Shown: piece after piece, positions 12,460 through 26,480 of the stretch
Numbering within the stretch: the stretch's first letter is position 1
How the letters are laid out: every line of letters begins with the position of its first letter
Assembly: GCF_028453695.1 (NCBI RefSeq)
Contig: NC_135773.1
Span: forward strand, 15,872,001 to 15,936,000
Reading direction: 5' to 3'
Length of the DNA: 64,000 nt
Source of the DNA: Augochlora pura
Taxonomy: Eukaryota > Arthropoda > Insecta > Hymenoptera > Halictidae
The notes under the pieces: model-generated
What the model was told of the DNA's origin: nothing
Seen by the model: the letters and a program-made list of their open reading frames with translations, nothing else
The model's database searches: none
Position numbers and translations under genes: made by a program

Positions 12460-12933
12460 TTAACTCTTTGAGGTTATTTGGGTCCCACCTGTCCTTTTTA
12501 ACTGTCGAATCTCTTAGCTTTTTATGCATGATAGAATATATTTTAACTCACCTGGAAAAGTTGAAGTTATTCATAGTCACGCAATTTGATATTTTCTTAA
12601 AAGTATTTCATTCAGCTGGTGAGGCTGGGTACCAATAGTAAATGCGTAAATAAATGGAAACGGGAATGTGCGCAAGTCAAAATACATTAATAAATTGTTG
12701 ACACCGTTTGATTCTTTTCTCAAGATTTATTATGAGGGAATAAATTGTTTTATAACTTTAAAACAACCTGTTATTTGATGTTTTATATGAATTTTGTTAC
12801 TTTTTCCCATTTTAAGTAATATCTTACGCTAAACAATTGAAATTAACGTTTTCTTTCATTTTCTTGTATTAAAAAAGATTCTGTGCAACTAGGGTTTTCA
12901 TTTTCTTTAAAAGCGTACGCTTCAAAAGATTAA
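12460..12933. mobile_element. TTAA MITE, family 'TTTGAG', copy 2
   Basis: It runs from TTAACTCTTTGAGG to the reverse complement at AAAAGATTAA and aligns by eye with 1621-2072 throughout. The flank after the right end (to about 13180) also matches the flank of copy 1, including the AATTACGAATT/GTAATT-rich tail. The shared tail suggests either a larger composite repeat or insertion into the same older repeat. Confidence 0.65.
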
Positions 12934-14020
12934 CTTAATTGCATCTTAATTCATAATAAATGTAATCGAATTACTTGGTATCTTTTAGTTTCACTTCTCT
13001 TAAAGTATGAATTACATTGTAATTTAATTGAATGGTGATCTGGATAACTGTATTATTGAATGACTTTGTAATTGAATTTACTGGTGACATAAATTACGAA
13101 TTGCAATGTAATTGAATTACTTCGTAATTACAATTCCTTGATTGTAATTCTGCAGTATATTCACAGTGCCGAATTCTGAACCTCGATATAAGAATTTGTT
13201 CTTGTGTTATGTCTTTTGCCTGTAATCATTCGTTTGTCAGTATTTTGTTTCATTCATTTATACATATTGGTTAGGAGTTTTCGGATCTTCTTTGAATTTT
13301 CTCCAGTTTTCCGTCGCACAAAAGCTGAAATATAAACTGGTGATAAAATTGATCCAATCATAAGCTCTTCAATATTACAGTGACCAATTGACAATCCAAG
13401 GGAGCCTGTCGGTCTCCGCCGCGAACAACATTTGTCCTTCTATTATACATAAATATGGAAAACGCTTTCGTTCTGAATTATTCACGAACAATTAAACTGT
13501 AGTTACGGTCTTTACACGAAGAACGGGTCTGCCAGAGTTTTGCTTGTATTGTCTTCAGACAACGATGTTAACACATAGCCAGCTGACCAATACTTTTTTA
13601 AAAAATTGCAAAGAAACATTGCTCTTTCAATATCACCTTTATGTTGATTAGGAATTACGATATTATTGAATTACATTAATTACGAAGTACGATGTAATGA
13701 AATTATAATTACGAATTACGATGTAATTGAATTGGAATCACCAATTAAAAAGGATAAACTGATAGGTAATAGTACAGTAGAAAATACACAGGAGAGACGA
13801 AGAAAAATCTCACTTCTTCAAAATTCGATATTGTAATTTAAAGAACTGTATTTCATTTACATTGCATTTCAATTACATCGCATTTAAGTTCCACTCATGA
13901 TCAAATAATTAGCAATTGAATTAACTGCATGTTCTGAATTATACAATTAAATAAGTTGTATATAATAACTAGTAATATATATTTAATTGACTTATCATGT
14001 AATTAATACACAATGTAATT
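12934..14020. repeat. AATTAC/GTAATT-rich region after MITE copy 2
   Basis: The first 250 bp match 2073-2320. Similar words recur at 13650-13735 and 13850-14020 (ATTACGAATTACGATGTAAT, CAATTACATCGCATTT). The part between (13180-13650) is unremarkable AT-rich sequence. Confidence 0.45.
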
Positions 14021-15492
14021 AAATGGCGAAATTGAAATCTAATTCAATTAGCATCACTCCAATTAATGTCAACAATGCCCCAGTATGTCCAATAAAATTT
14101 GAATTACCGCCACACGGAATGAAATGCGAGATGAAAACCCTTCTACGGTTTAAAAAATGGAACCTGCGTGCAAATCCTAATTCTACCAGCAATTATACTT
14201 GCCTCTAACGTCGGTTCTCGTGTCGCAATCGTCATCGCAACAAACACCATACCGAGCCCGACATAATGAATCCCGTTTACGCGGATCTCTCACGTCCATC
14301 AAAGCTGGTAATTGGTAGGAAACGAGCCCGAGTTTTCCGATCGGCATTATGGGACCGTTACAGGGGACGGCGTATCTTTGTTAACAGAGTCAACCGGTCG
14401 GATGAAATGTCGAAGAGGTCTGATATCCGTCAATTTTTTTCTTATTTTGACGGAACACGATGCCCCGATGAATAGAGCACTCTGGCCTTTCAATATAGAG
14501 GAAAACGACAAGCTAGAATCGACTGCTGACAGTCCTGTATTATTAACTACCGACTACGCTGGACAATATACATTATGTGCAATGCATATATATGTATATA
14601 TATATCAAGTTCAACAAGTTGTCAGTGTCAACGACGCACAGCGGATCGCCGGGTGATCTTACATCGGTAGGAGGGAAACGAGATGCATATTTAAATGCGA
14701 CTTTTGCAACCGCCGAAACGAGTTCGATCCGACCATTTCGTCCCCGGGCGACTTTTATTGAAGAGACGGAATCGATGACCGTTATGTCAACGTACATCTC
14801 TGACAAAGGGACGTACTATGTATCCTGAGACAGGGACTGGCAAAACGAAATGCGTTTTCGTGTCTTTCGACTGGAAGTTCCAGTCGGATGTAGCGAACAG
14901 CGAATATCCGACTTCAAAATAATCGTCGACATGTAACTGTCATAGTTCCGCGAGAGAGGATCGTACGACGATGAACCTGGCCTCGTTTTGAAGTCTGGAG
15001 CTTGCACATTCGCGAAGTATCATTCAACTTCAGCTGAAGCGTTCCTACATGATCCACTGGCTGGGAAATTGGAGACAGTTCCCTGACGTTCCTTCCTTAA
15101 AATGATACGAATTGCAACATCTCCGGAGACATCAAAACATTTTTCTCGCGATTGAATCTGTCACAGATTTAAAAATCCGAGTTTCAACTTTCTAGCGACT
15201 CCTTGATACTCGATTTACGATTTCTGTTATTCGTTTTATCGTAACTCAAAGCGTACTATGAATACTATTCTCGTAGCTAATTATCGCACGATAAAACGGC
15301 TAAAAAGATCGTGGATCTGGTGTGACATTGTAAAGAGGAAGCTTCAATTTTCAAAATCGTCACAGTTTTAATCTGCGAGGAAAATTCTAGCATACCTTGA
15401 CGTGGTAAACAAATCTAGAAAACCAAGAAATCAGATATAAAACAGGAAAAGAATAGATTGCATAATCTACAGTCGAAAGAGAATTATTTCTA
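14021..15492. other. Gene-free spacer
   Basis: Mixed composition; several short overlapping frames at 14266-14830 on both strands without family features; a small TA run near 14585-14604. Confidence 0.45.
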
Positions 15493-15938
15493 ATAACCTC
15501 TTAGATACGACGCGCGATAATGGTGGCTTTCGCCGATGATTCGTGCTTTACTCAATTGTATTATTTGTTTTATCATTTGTATCATATTTGTTTTATTGTT
15601 TATTTATATATATATATGTGTGTATATATATGATTTGAACGACCGCGATAAGCGATAGTATTGTAATTACCCCCGAGCACTTGATGCAAATCCGGGAAAC
15701 ATTCTTTGATAAATTAGTTATTAAATTTATCAGTTATAAGTGAAGTGCAAATAAAGGAAATGATTAGTTATTAAAGTAAATGATTAAAGTGAAAGTGTAT
15801 ATGTACAATACACTAAGAAAAGAATATAGATAGCTAATACTTTATACAGCTATACTAAACAATATATGTTAAGAAAAATGGTAATTTAATTAAGGAAAAC
15901 TTCATTTGCGCAAAATCCAGCCGTACCTAAGAGGTTAA
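15493..15938. mobile_element. TTAA-type element with CCTCTTAG termini (446 bp)
   Basis: The left end ATAACCTCTTAGATACGACG mirrors the right end, whose reverse complement reads TTAACCTCTTAGGTACGGC. The left TTAA is degraded to ATAA. The interior is AT-rich, with a TA/TG microsatellite at 15600-15631. The termini resemble, but are not the same as, those of the 19179/24399 pair. Confidence 0.5.
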
Positions 15939-18900
15939 ACTTGCAGCTAGATATTTGATCTCGTTTGTTCACGGCAGTTCGAAAATGGCAGCAAAATGTC
16001 CCGAAATTCTGAACAGTGCGCCATCGCAGCTGCGCGACACGGCACGCAGGAATTAGTCGGTCGCGTGGTACGAATAAAGCGATCGTTCTCCATTCCCGTT
16101 TTCTCTCCCCTTTCTCCCGGTTGTTACCCTTCAGGAATATTGGTCAAACCTGCCCTGGTTCGGAGGGTGATCGCGCAACGGGGGTGGCAGAGTACGCCGG
16201 GTGAAGGGGTGTGCAGATATCGGGGCGAGGGCAAGGCCCGCCAGCCCGCCTCGAATTACTCACCAGCCTCCCCTTTACCCTCCCGTTTACCCGAAAATCC
16301 AAAAACCGGGGGATTCGCTCGTGTGCCAGTGAACGGGGGCCTAACGTTGCGTGGGGTCGACCACCTCTCACCCTTCTAGCTGCATCCCCCATCGGCGGAG
16401 AATTTCTCTCTGCGTTCCAGCCAAAACCGATGAAGACGTAGTCTTTCAGGACGGTTCTCATTGGTGCTGGACCACAACGTCGATAAAGAAAATACCACCC
16501 ACCCCTTCGCCACGTGGACTCATTTATTAGATCATAGTATTTCGTGTTAATCATCGTCTATACCCCAACCTTTGTAGCGGAGACTCATTTATTGGATCAT
16601 TTTATTTCGATAGTTTTTTGGTTTTCGAACGTTTTCTAGGGACATGGATCGATGCTATAGCCTTGCAGCTGATACGACGTAAAACTACTAAAGAAAAAAA
16701 AAATTGGTTTATTTAGTGGTTCTTTGACTGCGGATTTCATGGACTTATGGCAGAAATGTGAAAGAAAAAGTGTTAGAACAATTCAGAAGTATGGGTACAT
16801 TTTTTTAGGGATTTGTAAATTGTTAGATGATGAAATATATTTTTATGTGACACGTTAAAATTATCAAGGTTTCGTCAAGATTATGATTTTAAATTGTCAA
16901 TCATTTAAATTGTCATCATGTTGAAATTGTCAAGAATAGAAATGCGGTCCTCCATGACATATTAAAATTGTCAGACATAGATTTTTATATGACCATTAAA
17001 ATTGTGAAGACAAGAAAAACAGTTTCCTGTGACACATTAAAATCGTCAAATAAAGAAATACATTTTTATATGACATATTAGAATTGTCAAAAGATATAGC
17101 TAGATGTATCGAATATAGAAATCATCAGAGGATGAAATACATATTTTTATCGTATATAAAAATCGTCAGAAGAAGAAATACATATTTGTATGACATAAAA
17201 ATTGTGAAAACAATAAATACATTTCATACGACACATTGAAAATTTCAATAATGGTTCGAAGAAGCACAGCTACTCACAGTAGTCATAAATATAATAAACA
17301 TTCACAAACGATACTTAGTTCATACCGAATTGTTCATCTACAAAGAAACACAATCTAACGTATCTAGCCTCCCCGACCTGTTTACTTCGTCCATCGAATG
17401 GCCAAGGGGCGGAAGGAAAGAGAAAAGAGAAGAAGCTAACCGATCGAAGCGTACGTCCGCGTACATCTTCGACATATCGTTGGCTCTGGAACAGCACAAA
17501 GGAATTGTTCCCGCGTTGCGTCGTCCTATAAGCGGATCGAGGCAACCCCAAATTTTTTCGTTGATCCCCCGGCCAACCGCCCCTTCGGTTTCCTTGGCGT
17601 CCACTCCGCGACTTCCGATTAACCGGAGATTCTTTTGCAGTGAAAGCCAGGGGTCAGAAGGGCGAAGGTGCGCGAGGAAAGGTAGCAACAGTTGACCAAC
17701 GCACACCTGGCTGGGTTAACAGATCCATCGATCTGGATCGGACCTCGAGGACCGTTGACTGGCCCCCACTCTTGTTTCTTCGCGGATCTCGCGAGGAGAA
17801 CGGTCGTTTCACAAATACGTTGATAGACCAGGTGAGTGAGATCGTCAGAATGTCACGTGACCGGCTGAACGAAATTTCAAACTTCGATTTAATACGAAAA
17901 AGTGCTATTTGTTAAAAGAATCTACGAGTTCTTGGAAGACGGCTTCTATTTGGACGTCTAGTATAAATGTTGTTGCTTGGCTAATTTAGTTTCTCACATT
18001 AATTTTCAATTCTCAAGGGGATTCTCACTTAATTTGAAATTTATTAATACTTGCATTGATGCTTAACACATACAAAACATATTTTATATTTCATTTTTGC
18101 ATTAATAGGTACTTAAGTGTATCATTTAACAGCATTGTAGAAATGAATGTAGCTCCAACAGAAGAAATAATATTTACAGCACGTTTTCTTACATTGGTAC
18201 AAAATGACCATCCTTTGAGCAAACTTCTTTAAACCTTCTAATACCTTAAGCGTCCTAGGGTTAAGGTCTACAGAGCCACTAGCATGGCTAAAAGAAAAAT
18301 GATAAATAATTATTAGAACTACGAAGCCCAGCTAAAATCGAATCCTTTTTCATAGACCACCTTTTTCTAACCCAAAACTAAAGATTCAAAGATATTTAAA
18401 GAAAAATCTGCACAAAAGAATTTACATAATCTAATCACGGCTGATGAATCATAAAATTCGTTAGTTCTGCAAGGGTTAACATTCGATCTGCTTTTGTCAG
18501 GAATATAAAGCGTTGTCGGGAAAGTATCCGAACATAATCTATTTGTACACTTCCGGTAGACAAAGTGCAAATATTCGGGATAATTTGTCTCGGCGCCTGT
18601 CAGCCGATGTGTCAGCGATTAACGCGATGTATAAACTGAATCCTAATCAAACCGGGTCCTAATCGTTTAAAGACACTCGCATTGTCATCGTGCTAGAGTT
18701 CACCCAACGACGCTATCATCGGTACACTCTTTCAAAGTTTAATAAAACTTCGATTAGGGTAAACCCATATATCAACAAATGGAAGATTCCTTGGTGTTTA
18801 ATTACTTTGTGGTTTCCGTATCTAAAACTACTAAGAGGCACACCGTTTCCAATGAAATATACTAACAATGAAGATTCGTTGTGAGAAATTGTCGACTAGG

Positions 18901-19178
18901 TTGGTATCGTTATTAACAACCGAATAAGCCATTCCGATGAATTTGTTCCGCCTTAAAATATTTTACTACCACTTTGTTTATCAATTTCTTTCGACATTAT
19001 TTCTAAGGTACTTCTAAATATGTTTTCTAATAACCTTGATGAAACAAGATAAAATTTTAATCAATTGACAGAGATCAGATAGTCAAACAATGTTGCTTGT
19101 CTGTCTAGTTTCAGACGATTCATTTCAATTCTCACATATAAGATTTACAGAATAACCAACGCGTTACATAGCGTAATC
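15939..19178. other. Gene-free spacer
   Basis: A GC-rich island at 15990-16450 and another at 17380-17830 hold overlapping frames on both strands, none recognised. 17900-19178 is AT-rich. An isolated MITE-like end (GCAAGGGTTAA) lies near 18469-18479 without a partner I could find. Confidence 0.45.
16837..17252. repeat. Degenerate minisatellite, unit about 55-60 bp
   Basis: Repeated pattern TGACACATTAAAATTGTCA, then a spacer with GAAATACATTTTTATA, seven or so diverged copies. No coding content. Confidence 0.55.
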
Positions 19179-19385
19179 TTAACCTCCTCAGGGATGAATT
19201 TTTATAGTAGTATTTTTTGATTTATCATCCACCTCATTTCATTCGATGAGGTTTTGTTAGTATTGCTGAGGGATTCTGTGGCAAATAGTTTTTCAACTGA
19301 TTTTCATTTTCTTTACACTTGAAACAACCATAATATGAAAATAATTAAACGTACACATTCATGGCCAAAGGCGTGAAGAGGTTAG
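19179..19385 (+). mobile_element. TTAA MITE, family 'CCTCTTCAG', copy 1
   Basis: The left end TTAACCTCCTCAGGGATG pairs with the right end GGCGTGAAGAGGTTAG. The interior (CATTTCATTCGATGAGGTTT, GCTGAGGGATTCTGTGGC, TTTTTCAACTGATT) is the reverse complement of the interior of 24399-24625. It has no coding capacity. Confidence 0.65.
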
Positions 19386-20154
19386 ATTTTATTGAAAGAG
19401 TTTGTAAGTACAATTCCACAAATTATCTTCAGCAAAGTGAGTTATTTTGTCGTCAAAAAGGTCCGCTGTTCGAGTGTTAAAACAAGCAACGACCGAGCAT
19501 GCTGCTCGAAGCAGAGACGGTCCGTGTCCGGTCACTTTTCTGCTTCCTTAAATCTCCTCACGAGGGTAGCCGAATCACACGTCAAACGCAGAGACAGACG
19601 TTTTTGTTGCGAAACGAGTGAGAGAGGAGAGAGGAGAGAGAAAAAAGTGAAAAACTATATATATATATACGTAGTGCGAGCCACGGGTCGCCAACGCCGC
19701 CGCCGATGGGGTGTGTAAGAGTACGCGGGCACCGAGATGAAAGGGGGTGAAGGACGCCAGAAAATGTGGGGTGGTTTTAGGTCCTCCATTCAATTTATCG
19801 ACGGATTGACAGCTCTGTTAGGCCCTTGTTACGCGGCGGCACGTTGCCCCGGAACGAAGACAGAAAGCAGAGTAATAGAAAAGAGCCGGCGATTCTAATC
19901 GTGCTTCTTTCCGTCTTGCATACGTTTCCAGGGAAAAGTCGGTCCGTTTCGGTGGACGATTCTGAAACGAGGGTGCACTCGATGATAGTCGGGACTGCAT
20001 ACGCTGTCTAACGAAACTGCGGATCTTGTCGGCAAAAAATAATTGTCGATTGTATCGCGCAGTTCGTTCGTCCGTTACCTAATTCTTCTGCTCCGATCGT
20101 GAAGTAGTCGTTGAAAATCTTTTTTCCCAAGATGAACACATTTTTTAACCGACG

Positions 20155-20250
20155 TTACTATTCGACTTATTATTCGACATATTATTTGTATTATTATTCA
20201 ATTTATTCTTCGACTTATTATTCGATTTACTATTCAACTTATTATTCTAC
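20155..20250. repeat. 12-bp tandem repeat (ACTTATTATTCG)
   Basis: About eight diverged copies of ACTTATTATTCG. Confidence 0.65.
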
Positions 20251-22038
20251 AAACTCATCAGCTTACACCTCTTGAAATAGTTCTCAATATTTTGTAGTTA
20301 ATTTCCTGAGATGACATCGCGTATAAAATAGTTTATAATAATTGAAGCGTTATAATTTACTATGTATAAATTATGTATATTATTTAACATTAATATAGAA
20401 ATTAAATAGACTATCTAATAATCGTATAAACATTTGATCTATTATTAAGCAATAATATAAAAATTAATTATACTGTTTAATAGTAATATAAATAGTGTTA
20501 TAATTTACAGCGTAAAAAGGAAACTCGCTTATAATTGAGGGGTATATCTGAATTTTTTTCCAGGCTATAATAGTAATCTGGTTCGAAGATACAGCGGGTG
20601 CAGTGAGAGAAAACAAAGTTTCGTTTTCCCGAAGTTTCCGCAAGTTACGATTGAATTCTAGTTGCTGTATAAACAGAAATTATTGTTTGAAAATAAGATG
20701 CACTGATGGCGAACAGTTTGTACGGCGGAAGACAGATCGTGGAAATGGTAGGTATAATTTTAGAGAAATTGGAGAACGTTGTTCAAACAGGGTAGCGAAA
20801 CAAAAAAAAAAACGCTGCTGCGGAAAGTTGTCTCTCGCGGCTGGAATCGACCGCGGTGTACCGAAGCTCAGGGATTATTGAATGCTACGGACACAAAGGG
20901 ACAAACTTTCTCCCGAAGTTTCGAAACGCGTCATTGATTCGAATAAATATTTACGGGCACGCTAATGGGAGGCCGTCGATAACCGTGCGATGCACGTGAA
21001 GCCTCGATTAGCTCGCAACGTCTAAAGTCCAACGATTAGGTGTAGCTTGGCTGTACGCCCGAAAATCCAGAAAGCAATTATGAAGCGGAGGGAATCGATT
21101 CGAAGTCTCGAACATGCAGAATTTGTTGGATTTCTGAAAGCACTTTGAACGAAATCATGAGACATTTTTACTCTTTATTTCCTCACTAAATTTCTTCTCA
21201 TTTTAAATGTTCATCGTTTTTCATTAGAGTAAAATCAGTCACGATATACTTAGACAAAATTAATTATTGTTCTACAATTTTTATCTCAGTTTCTTATTTA
21301 TCTATTTATTTTTAATTTATATTCTTACTTCGAAATTCTATAAATCTATATTACAAATATTTCTATTTTTATTTATAAGAACCATATTACTGATACAAGT
21401 ATAACATCGTAAAAATAAGAACGAGTTATAAAACACAATATAAGATTAGAGAAGATGGAATTTATAAGAGTAATTACTTTCATCAATTTATCGCAAATTG
21501 TATATTTTGACACTAAAGCTGATTTAATCTTTGCGCGCTTTTTATTATAATGGACGCTTGGTTTATAATATTGATCGATTCATTTTCCACGAAAGTGTTT
21601 CTATGATTCCAGCAATTTTAGTTGGCCTAGTGTTAACGAACTTCTGTTTATTTACTAGATTGTAGTAAAAATTATGTTTCCAGTGTGAAAAGAAACTCTA
21701 TCGCCCATATTATAATAGATGTATCAATGAAAGCGGCGAAACGATTGACGATAGCATAGAATCTTGACGAATCAACGAATTCGAACAAACATAAGGAAGT
21801 TCCACGGGCCACGGAGGTTAGATTCCGTCTCGATTTTTTTGCGGATCTGTTTCCGAAGAATCGGAAGTCCTAACGGAAGCCTCGGTCCAATTTATGCAAA
21901 CTAATCTAGCTTGAAATCTGTCCATTGTGCACAGTAACCGTTTCACGTAGGACGCGGTGCTACAGATTAAATCGATATCTTGATCTGCGGTTGACGAGTA
22001 CAGTTGGTCACAAAGCTAGCCGGAAAACTTTCGGTTGC

Positions 22039-22039
<1 letters not shown>

Positions 22040-22079
<40 letters not shown>

Positions 22080-22081
22080 TC
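22040..22081. repeat. (CT)n microsatellite
   Basis: About 20 CT dinucleotides with one interruption. Confidence 0.95.
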
Positions 22082-24398
22082 TTTTAAGTGGACGCTTTTT
22101 TCCTGATCCTGGTCGGTGACCGTTAGCAGCGATAAAAATCAGCGTTTCCACATATTCAAAATATGTCTCTCATGGTAATAGAAACTCGGAGTTCGACGTC
22201 TTGGAGCTGCGGCCTCGATGCGATCGAAACCTTAAAAAATTCCATCTGTCCAGAGAAAAGTTCGTTACCGTAGTTTTTTCCGTTTCTGTACGGTCCTCAT
22301 CGATGATCGCAACGGTCACATAACATTCTCTGCCGTGAGATACAACATTTCATTGCGTTCTTATGAAGCTGGTCCATTCGTATCTCTATCTCTTTAACCA
22401 AGTCAATGTCAACCACGAGATATCTCGTGGTAGACGCCCACCTCGATGCGTCTGTTAAATGCTAGTTATTGGCAAAGAAAGGATTTATTTATTATATTTT
22501 TCTCCTCTTATTACTTTTACTATTATTTTTATTTCTTATTATTCTTCACTTGTAATTATTTATCATTTATTATTACTTCTTACTTATTATCATTTATTTA
22601 TTTGAAAGAAAGAAACGTTGGAACAGATGTCTTCAAAATTGGCTTGACAGTGAATGTGGTAACATACATTTTATAAGTTGAATGTAGAATAATAAAAATT
22701 AAAGTACCGAGAACAGGAGATTTTTAACGCCAATTAATTCAAAAACTGAATACAATAAAAATCATTCTTATAACCCAGATCCATTAGTATCTCTATCTCT
22801 TTGATCTTAGTTCTAGAAATTAAAAGTAGAATATTAAAACCTAAAATACCGGGGACACGCGATCGGTAACGGCACAGAAAACCAAAAAATGAAGACAATA
22901 AGGATGATCCTAGAGCAACTGTGTTCCGACATTGATCTCGATTCCATTCGCAAGCCACATGTTCGCCAGTGGGCGAGCACGAGATTAATATACGATCGGT
23001 ATTATTATTAAGTGAGGATGGTTAGGCGGCGTCTGATAATTAAACGACTCTCCAACGAGCTCGCGTTACGATTCCCTCGATCGGACGGACTAGGAAGTAA
23101 ACTCTAACAAGTCTTCTTATCACGCTAAGGTTGCCATTAGACTCGTGCAAACAAAATTTGACGGCATTCGAGAAACGAAATTGCTTCGTCGCCGGAACGT
23201 CGCACGCCAGAGATACAACGAGAGCTGGACGATTGCCCAGATCGATGATCGACAACGTAAATAAGTGCTCAGAGACAATGCTAATTCAACAGTGTAATAC
23301 TCTATTATTTCTTTATTTTTAAATCGTAGATGCGTCATTTTGCCCTCCAACGAGAATTAGGAAAGTATTTCTGTTTCGAGTCGAAGAGTGGCTGCACACC
23401 ATTTTCTCATAGTGCGTTGGATTACCGAGATTAAGGAGGACTGGTTTGTTTACACCTTTCGACGACGAACGAGCAGGATATTTTTGGAAAACGTCGGAAA
23501 ACACGCCGAGGGGCGCGTCGCTTTGTCTACGTAATATTAGAGTCTTGACAGGGAGGCTATCACCGATTAGTGTGGGTCTAGAAGTCCCACTTTTTGTATA
23601 AACCAATATAGAGTCCAGTGATAATTGTCTGGAGACGTTTTCTGTGTCATAGTACAACTACCAGGGTCTACTTGTACAAAATTGATTGGTTGAAGCTGTT
23701 ATTTGATGATCAATTAAGTCAGAAAATGTTTAGTCGTTTTTAAGGGCGATGGAAGACTTTTTTGGGGTATTATATATTTCTTTCAGAAATTCTTGTTAAA
23801 TGTGTGATTGAAGAAAAGTAGTAGGCGCCCTTTTTAACACTTACAGGATTATAATAGTTTTTTTCTTAATTTTATTGGAAATATTTTTCCCAATGAACTA
23901 TAACGATAACACAAATTATCGTTAAGGTTATTATGCAACGTCTTTTATTTATTGGTTTATTATAACATAATGTTAACTAAAATAATACAAAATTATGAAA
24001 TTAAATTACTCTACAAAATGATACGCTAGTTATGATATTCTGCGAAATAATATCTTTTGGTTGTGAAGCAAAGATGAACATTTCACATAGTACAATACAT
24101 ATATTACGCGTCCTATTTTCTACGCGATGTTTAGCACAATTTGCATACCTTTTCATTTGTTTCGCTATTTGCATGTCGTTTGCTGGAAAATTGCTTTTGT
24201 ACCAATACCCGTCTTTTTAGAATAAATAATACAATTATGTTTATAATTAACTACGACAATCGCCAATTTTAAAATCGTGAAAAATATTTCCCTTAGTCGA
24301 GAAAGGGTTAAAAGATAGGGTAACATTACAAACTAGAAATATAATAACCTTGACTGCTTCAATGAAAATTGTACAATAATAATTTATTTATTTATTTA

Positions 24399-24625
24399 TT
24401 AAACTCTTCAGGAATACAGCCACACATGTGTACGTTTACTTTTCTTAAAATTGTAATTACTCTAAGTATAAAAACAATGAGAATCAGTTGAAAAACTATT
24501 CGCTACAGAATCCCTCAGCAATACCGAAAAAACCTCATCGAATGAAATGAAATGGATGATAAATAAAGTAGAAACAATTAAATAGATTGTTCCCTACTCT
24601 AAAAATTTATCTCTGAAGAGGTTAA
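24399..24625 (-). mobile_element. TTAA MITE, family 'CCTCTTCAG', copy 2 (inverted)
   Basis: The same element as 19179-19385 in opposite orientation: AATCAGTTGAAAAACTATTC, GAATCCCTCAGCAATACCG, AAACCTCATCGAATGAAATG. The ends TTAAACTCTTCAGG and CTCTGAAGAGGTTAA are inverted copies. Confidence 0.65.
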
Positions 24626-25159
24626 TACTTCAGAACACGATTCGACATTTACTTGACTGGTTTATGAATGAAAATTTCGAAGTGTTAGCTAAACTGGCCT
24701 GTGATACGGAACTAAAATAAGTAGACAGACAAACTAAATACATTCAGATGAAATAATAAATAAAATCTAAACGAATTAATGCCACGATAAAGCCGTGCGC
24801 TGTTAAAAAGAATTTGCGAGCACAGGGTATCGGCAAACGGTTCACCGTAATTTTGAACGAAACGTTTAGACAACCATCGCCAGTCGCGCCATGCAATTCC
24901 GTAAATCTAATTACAAGGTTTAAAGAATCGAGGTACAATGGCCGCGCGGCGTTTTACTCGAGTTCTCATTTTTCAGGTCAGAACGGCTGGAATTGAAAAA
25001 ACACAAAGGTCCCTATTTTTCCTCGGAATGATCTTCATTCGGCAAAGAATATAAAACAGTGCAATATAAAGCGGCACAATGCCGAATTTCTAAAAACCCA
25101 ATTTTTCCGTGCATTCAATTGCTAATAACTCGCGCGCTCGAGAATTCCATTGTCTGTTA

Positions 25160-25167
25160 ATGCAAAT
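25160..25167 (+). promoter_or_regulatory. POU octamer ATGCAAAT
   Basis: A perfect octamer, the classic POU-domain site, in a stretch (25000-25400) that also has TTTTATGCAATTAATC-type homeodomain words. It is a single site, so chance cannot be excluded. Confidence 0.25.
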
Positions 25168-26480
25168 GTCGAGGAATTCCGCGCGGCTTTTGCCAAACAG
25201 CAATGTTAACGTCGGCGAATAATAATCTACCGAAACGACTTTTACACAGATGTTATCAATTGCAAAACAATTATATGCATTCAGTCTTCATTTTTATGCA
25301 ATTAATCATGTCTCACTATTCTTCATTTATAATGCATTGACAATGCAATTTAGTGTACAACAATAAAAAGCGATCTTAAACAATCAGTAGGTGTCTTGAA
25401 TTTTCATTTGACGTTATTTAAATAGAGATTATGCATTTTGAAAGAGATTATGAAAAGTTGACTTTTTGTTCAAGGAATGGAGTTTTCCGACAGCCGGCGA
25501 TCGTTAAAGAACGCGTTGACAAGCAGGCCAAGTTAAAGGCATCTGCGTCTTTTTATTGCATTGCTGGGTCTTATATAATTTTGGAGACCTAATAAGAACG
25601 ACCTGAGTGGTACAAGGAACGGTCACGCTTAAAAGCCAATAAAGTAGTTCAGGTCACAATATTCATGTTTGAACAGCAAAAGCCTGTTTATTATTCCTGA
25701 AATCGTTTCCACGAAGAAGAACGTGCAAAAGGACAAAAGTTGAAAATTGTGGAAACCGAAAATGTTCATGTCGTACGCAGGTGTTTCGTTAATATGCAAA
25801 ATGTGATCAAATAAATAGTATTTATTAAATACAACGTATACCTTCTAAAGGAATATTGGAAGTGGAAAAATATTTAAATGTAGTTTAAAAAAAATTGTTG
25901 CTGCATACAAAATTCTTTTATCTCTTACAAAATGCACGCCATTTAATTTATAAAATAGAGCAGACGCTGGCTCGAGATGCATTCGAAGGGAAGAGCTCGC
26001 TGCAATAATGAAAAATTATGGAAAGCATGAAAGTTTCAAATGTTTTCTATTTCTCGACTCAAGCTTAAAAGACATCAAAGCTCATCATTCTTATTCGAAA
26101 AAAAACTATCCTTCGCCATGTGACATATTTACAACTCTCCATCGAGATTTACTGCTTTAATGAGGGTCCAATCGATCGTTATTATAATCAGTATCCCACG
26201 GATGAACGATTTCGGTAGCAAACGAAACTCTTTCAAATGTTTAACAATGGCTATCTGACATTCGGAATCTAATTCAAAACAGCAAAAGTAGATCACGGCC
26301 ATCGTAGACCCTCGGCGTATTGAATTCCCGCAGGTCCGAAGGTCCTCGGAAAAACAGAACGACCCATCCCCACTAATTCTCGGAAATTATTGTGACTCGG
26401 AGAGCACATAAAACGGCATAATATACAATCGGGTAACAATGGTAAATTATTAGAAATCCAATTTTCGTTATGCGCTTCGC

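Larger units (their letters stand above)
19386..24398. other. Gene-free spacer
   Basis: It contains the 12-bp array, the (CT)n run and a small duplication: GTATCTCTATCTCTTT occurs at about 22379 and 22787. No coding exon recognised. 20300-20540 and 21170-21480 are very AT-rich. Confidence 0.45.

Noticed and set aside
16837..17252. CRISPR-like regular repeats
   Set aside because: The units are diverged, have no constant repeat/unique spacer pattern, and the genome is eukaryotic.
21507..21640. Possible TTAACACTAG-type element
   Set aside because: The right end (CTAGTGTTAA) is convincing, but the proposed left end has TTGA and a poor match.
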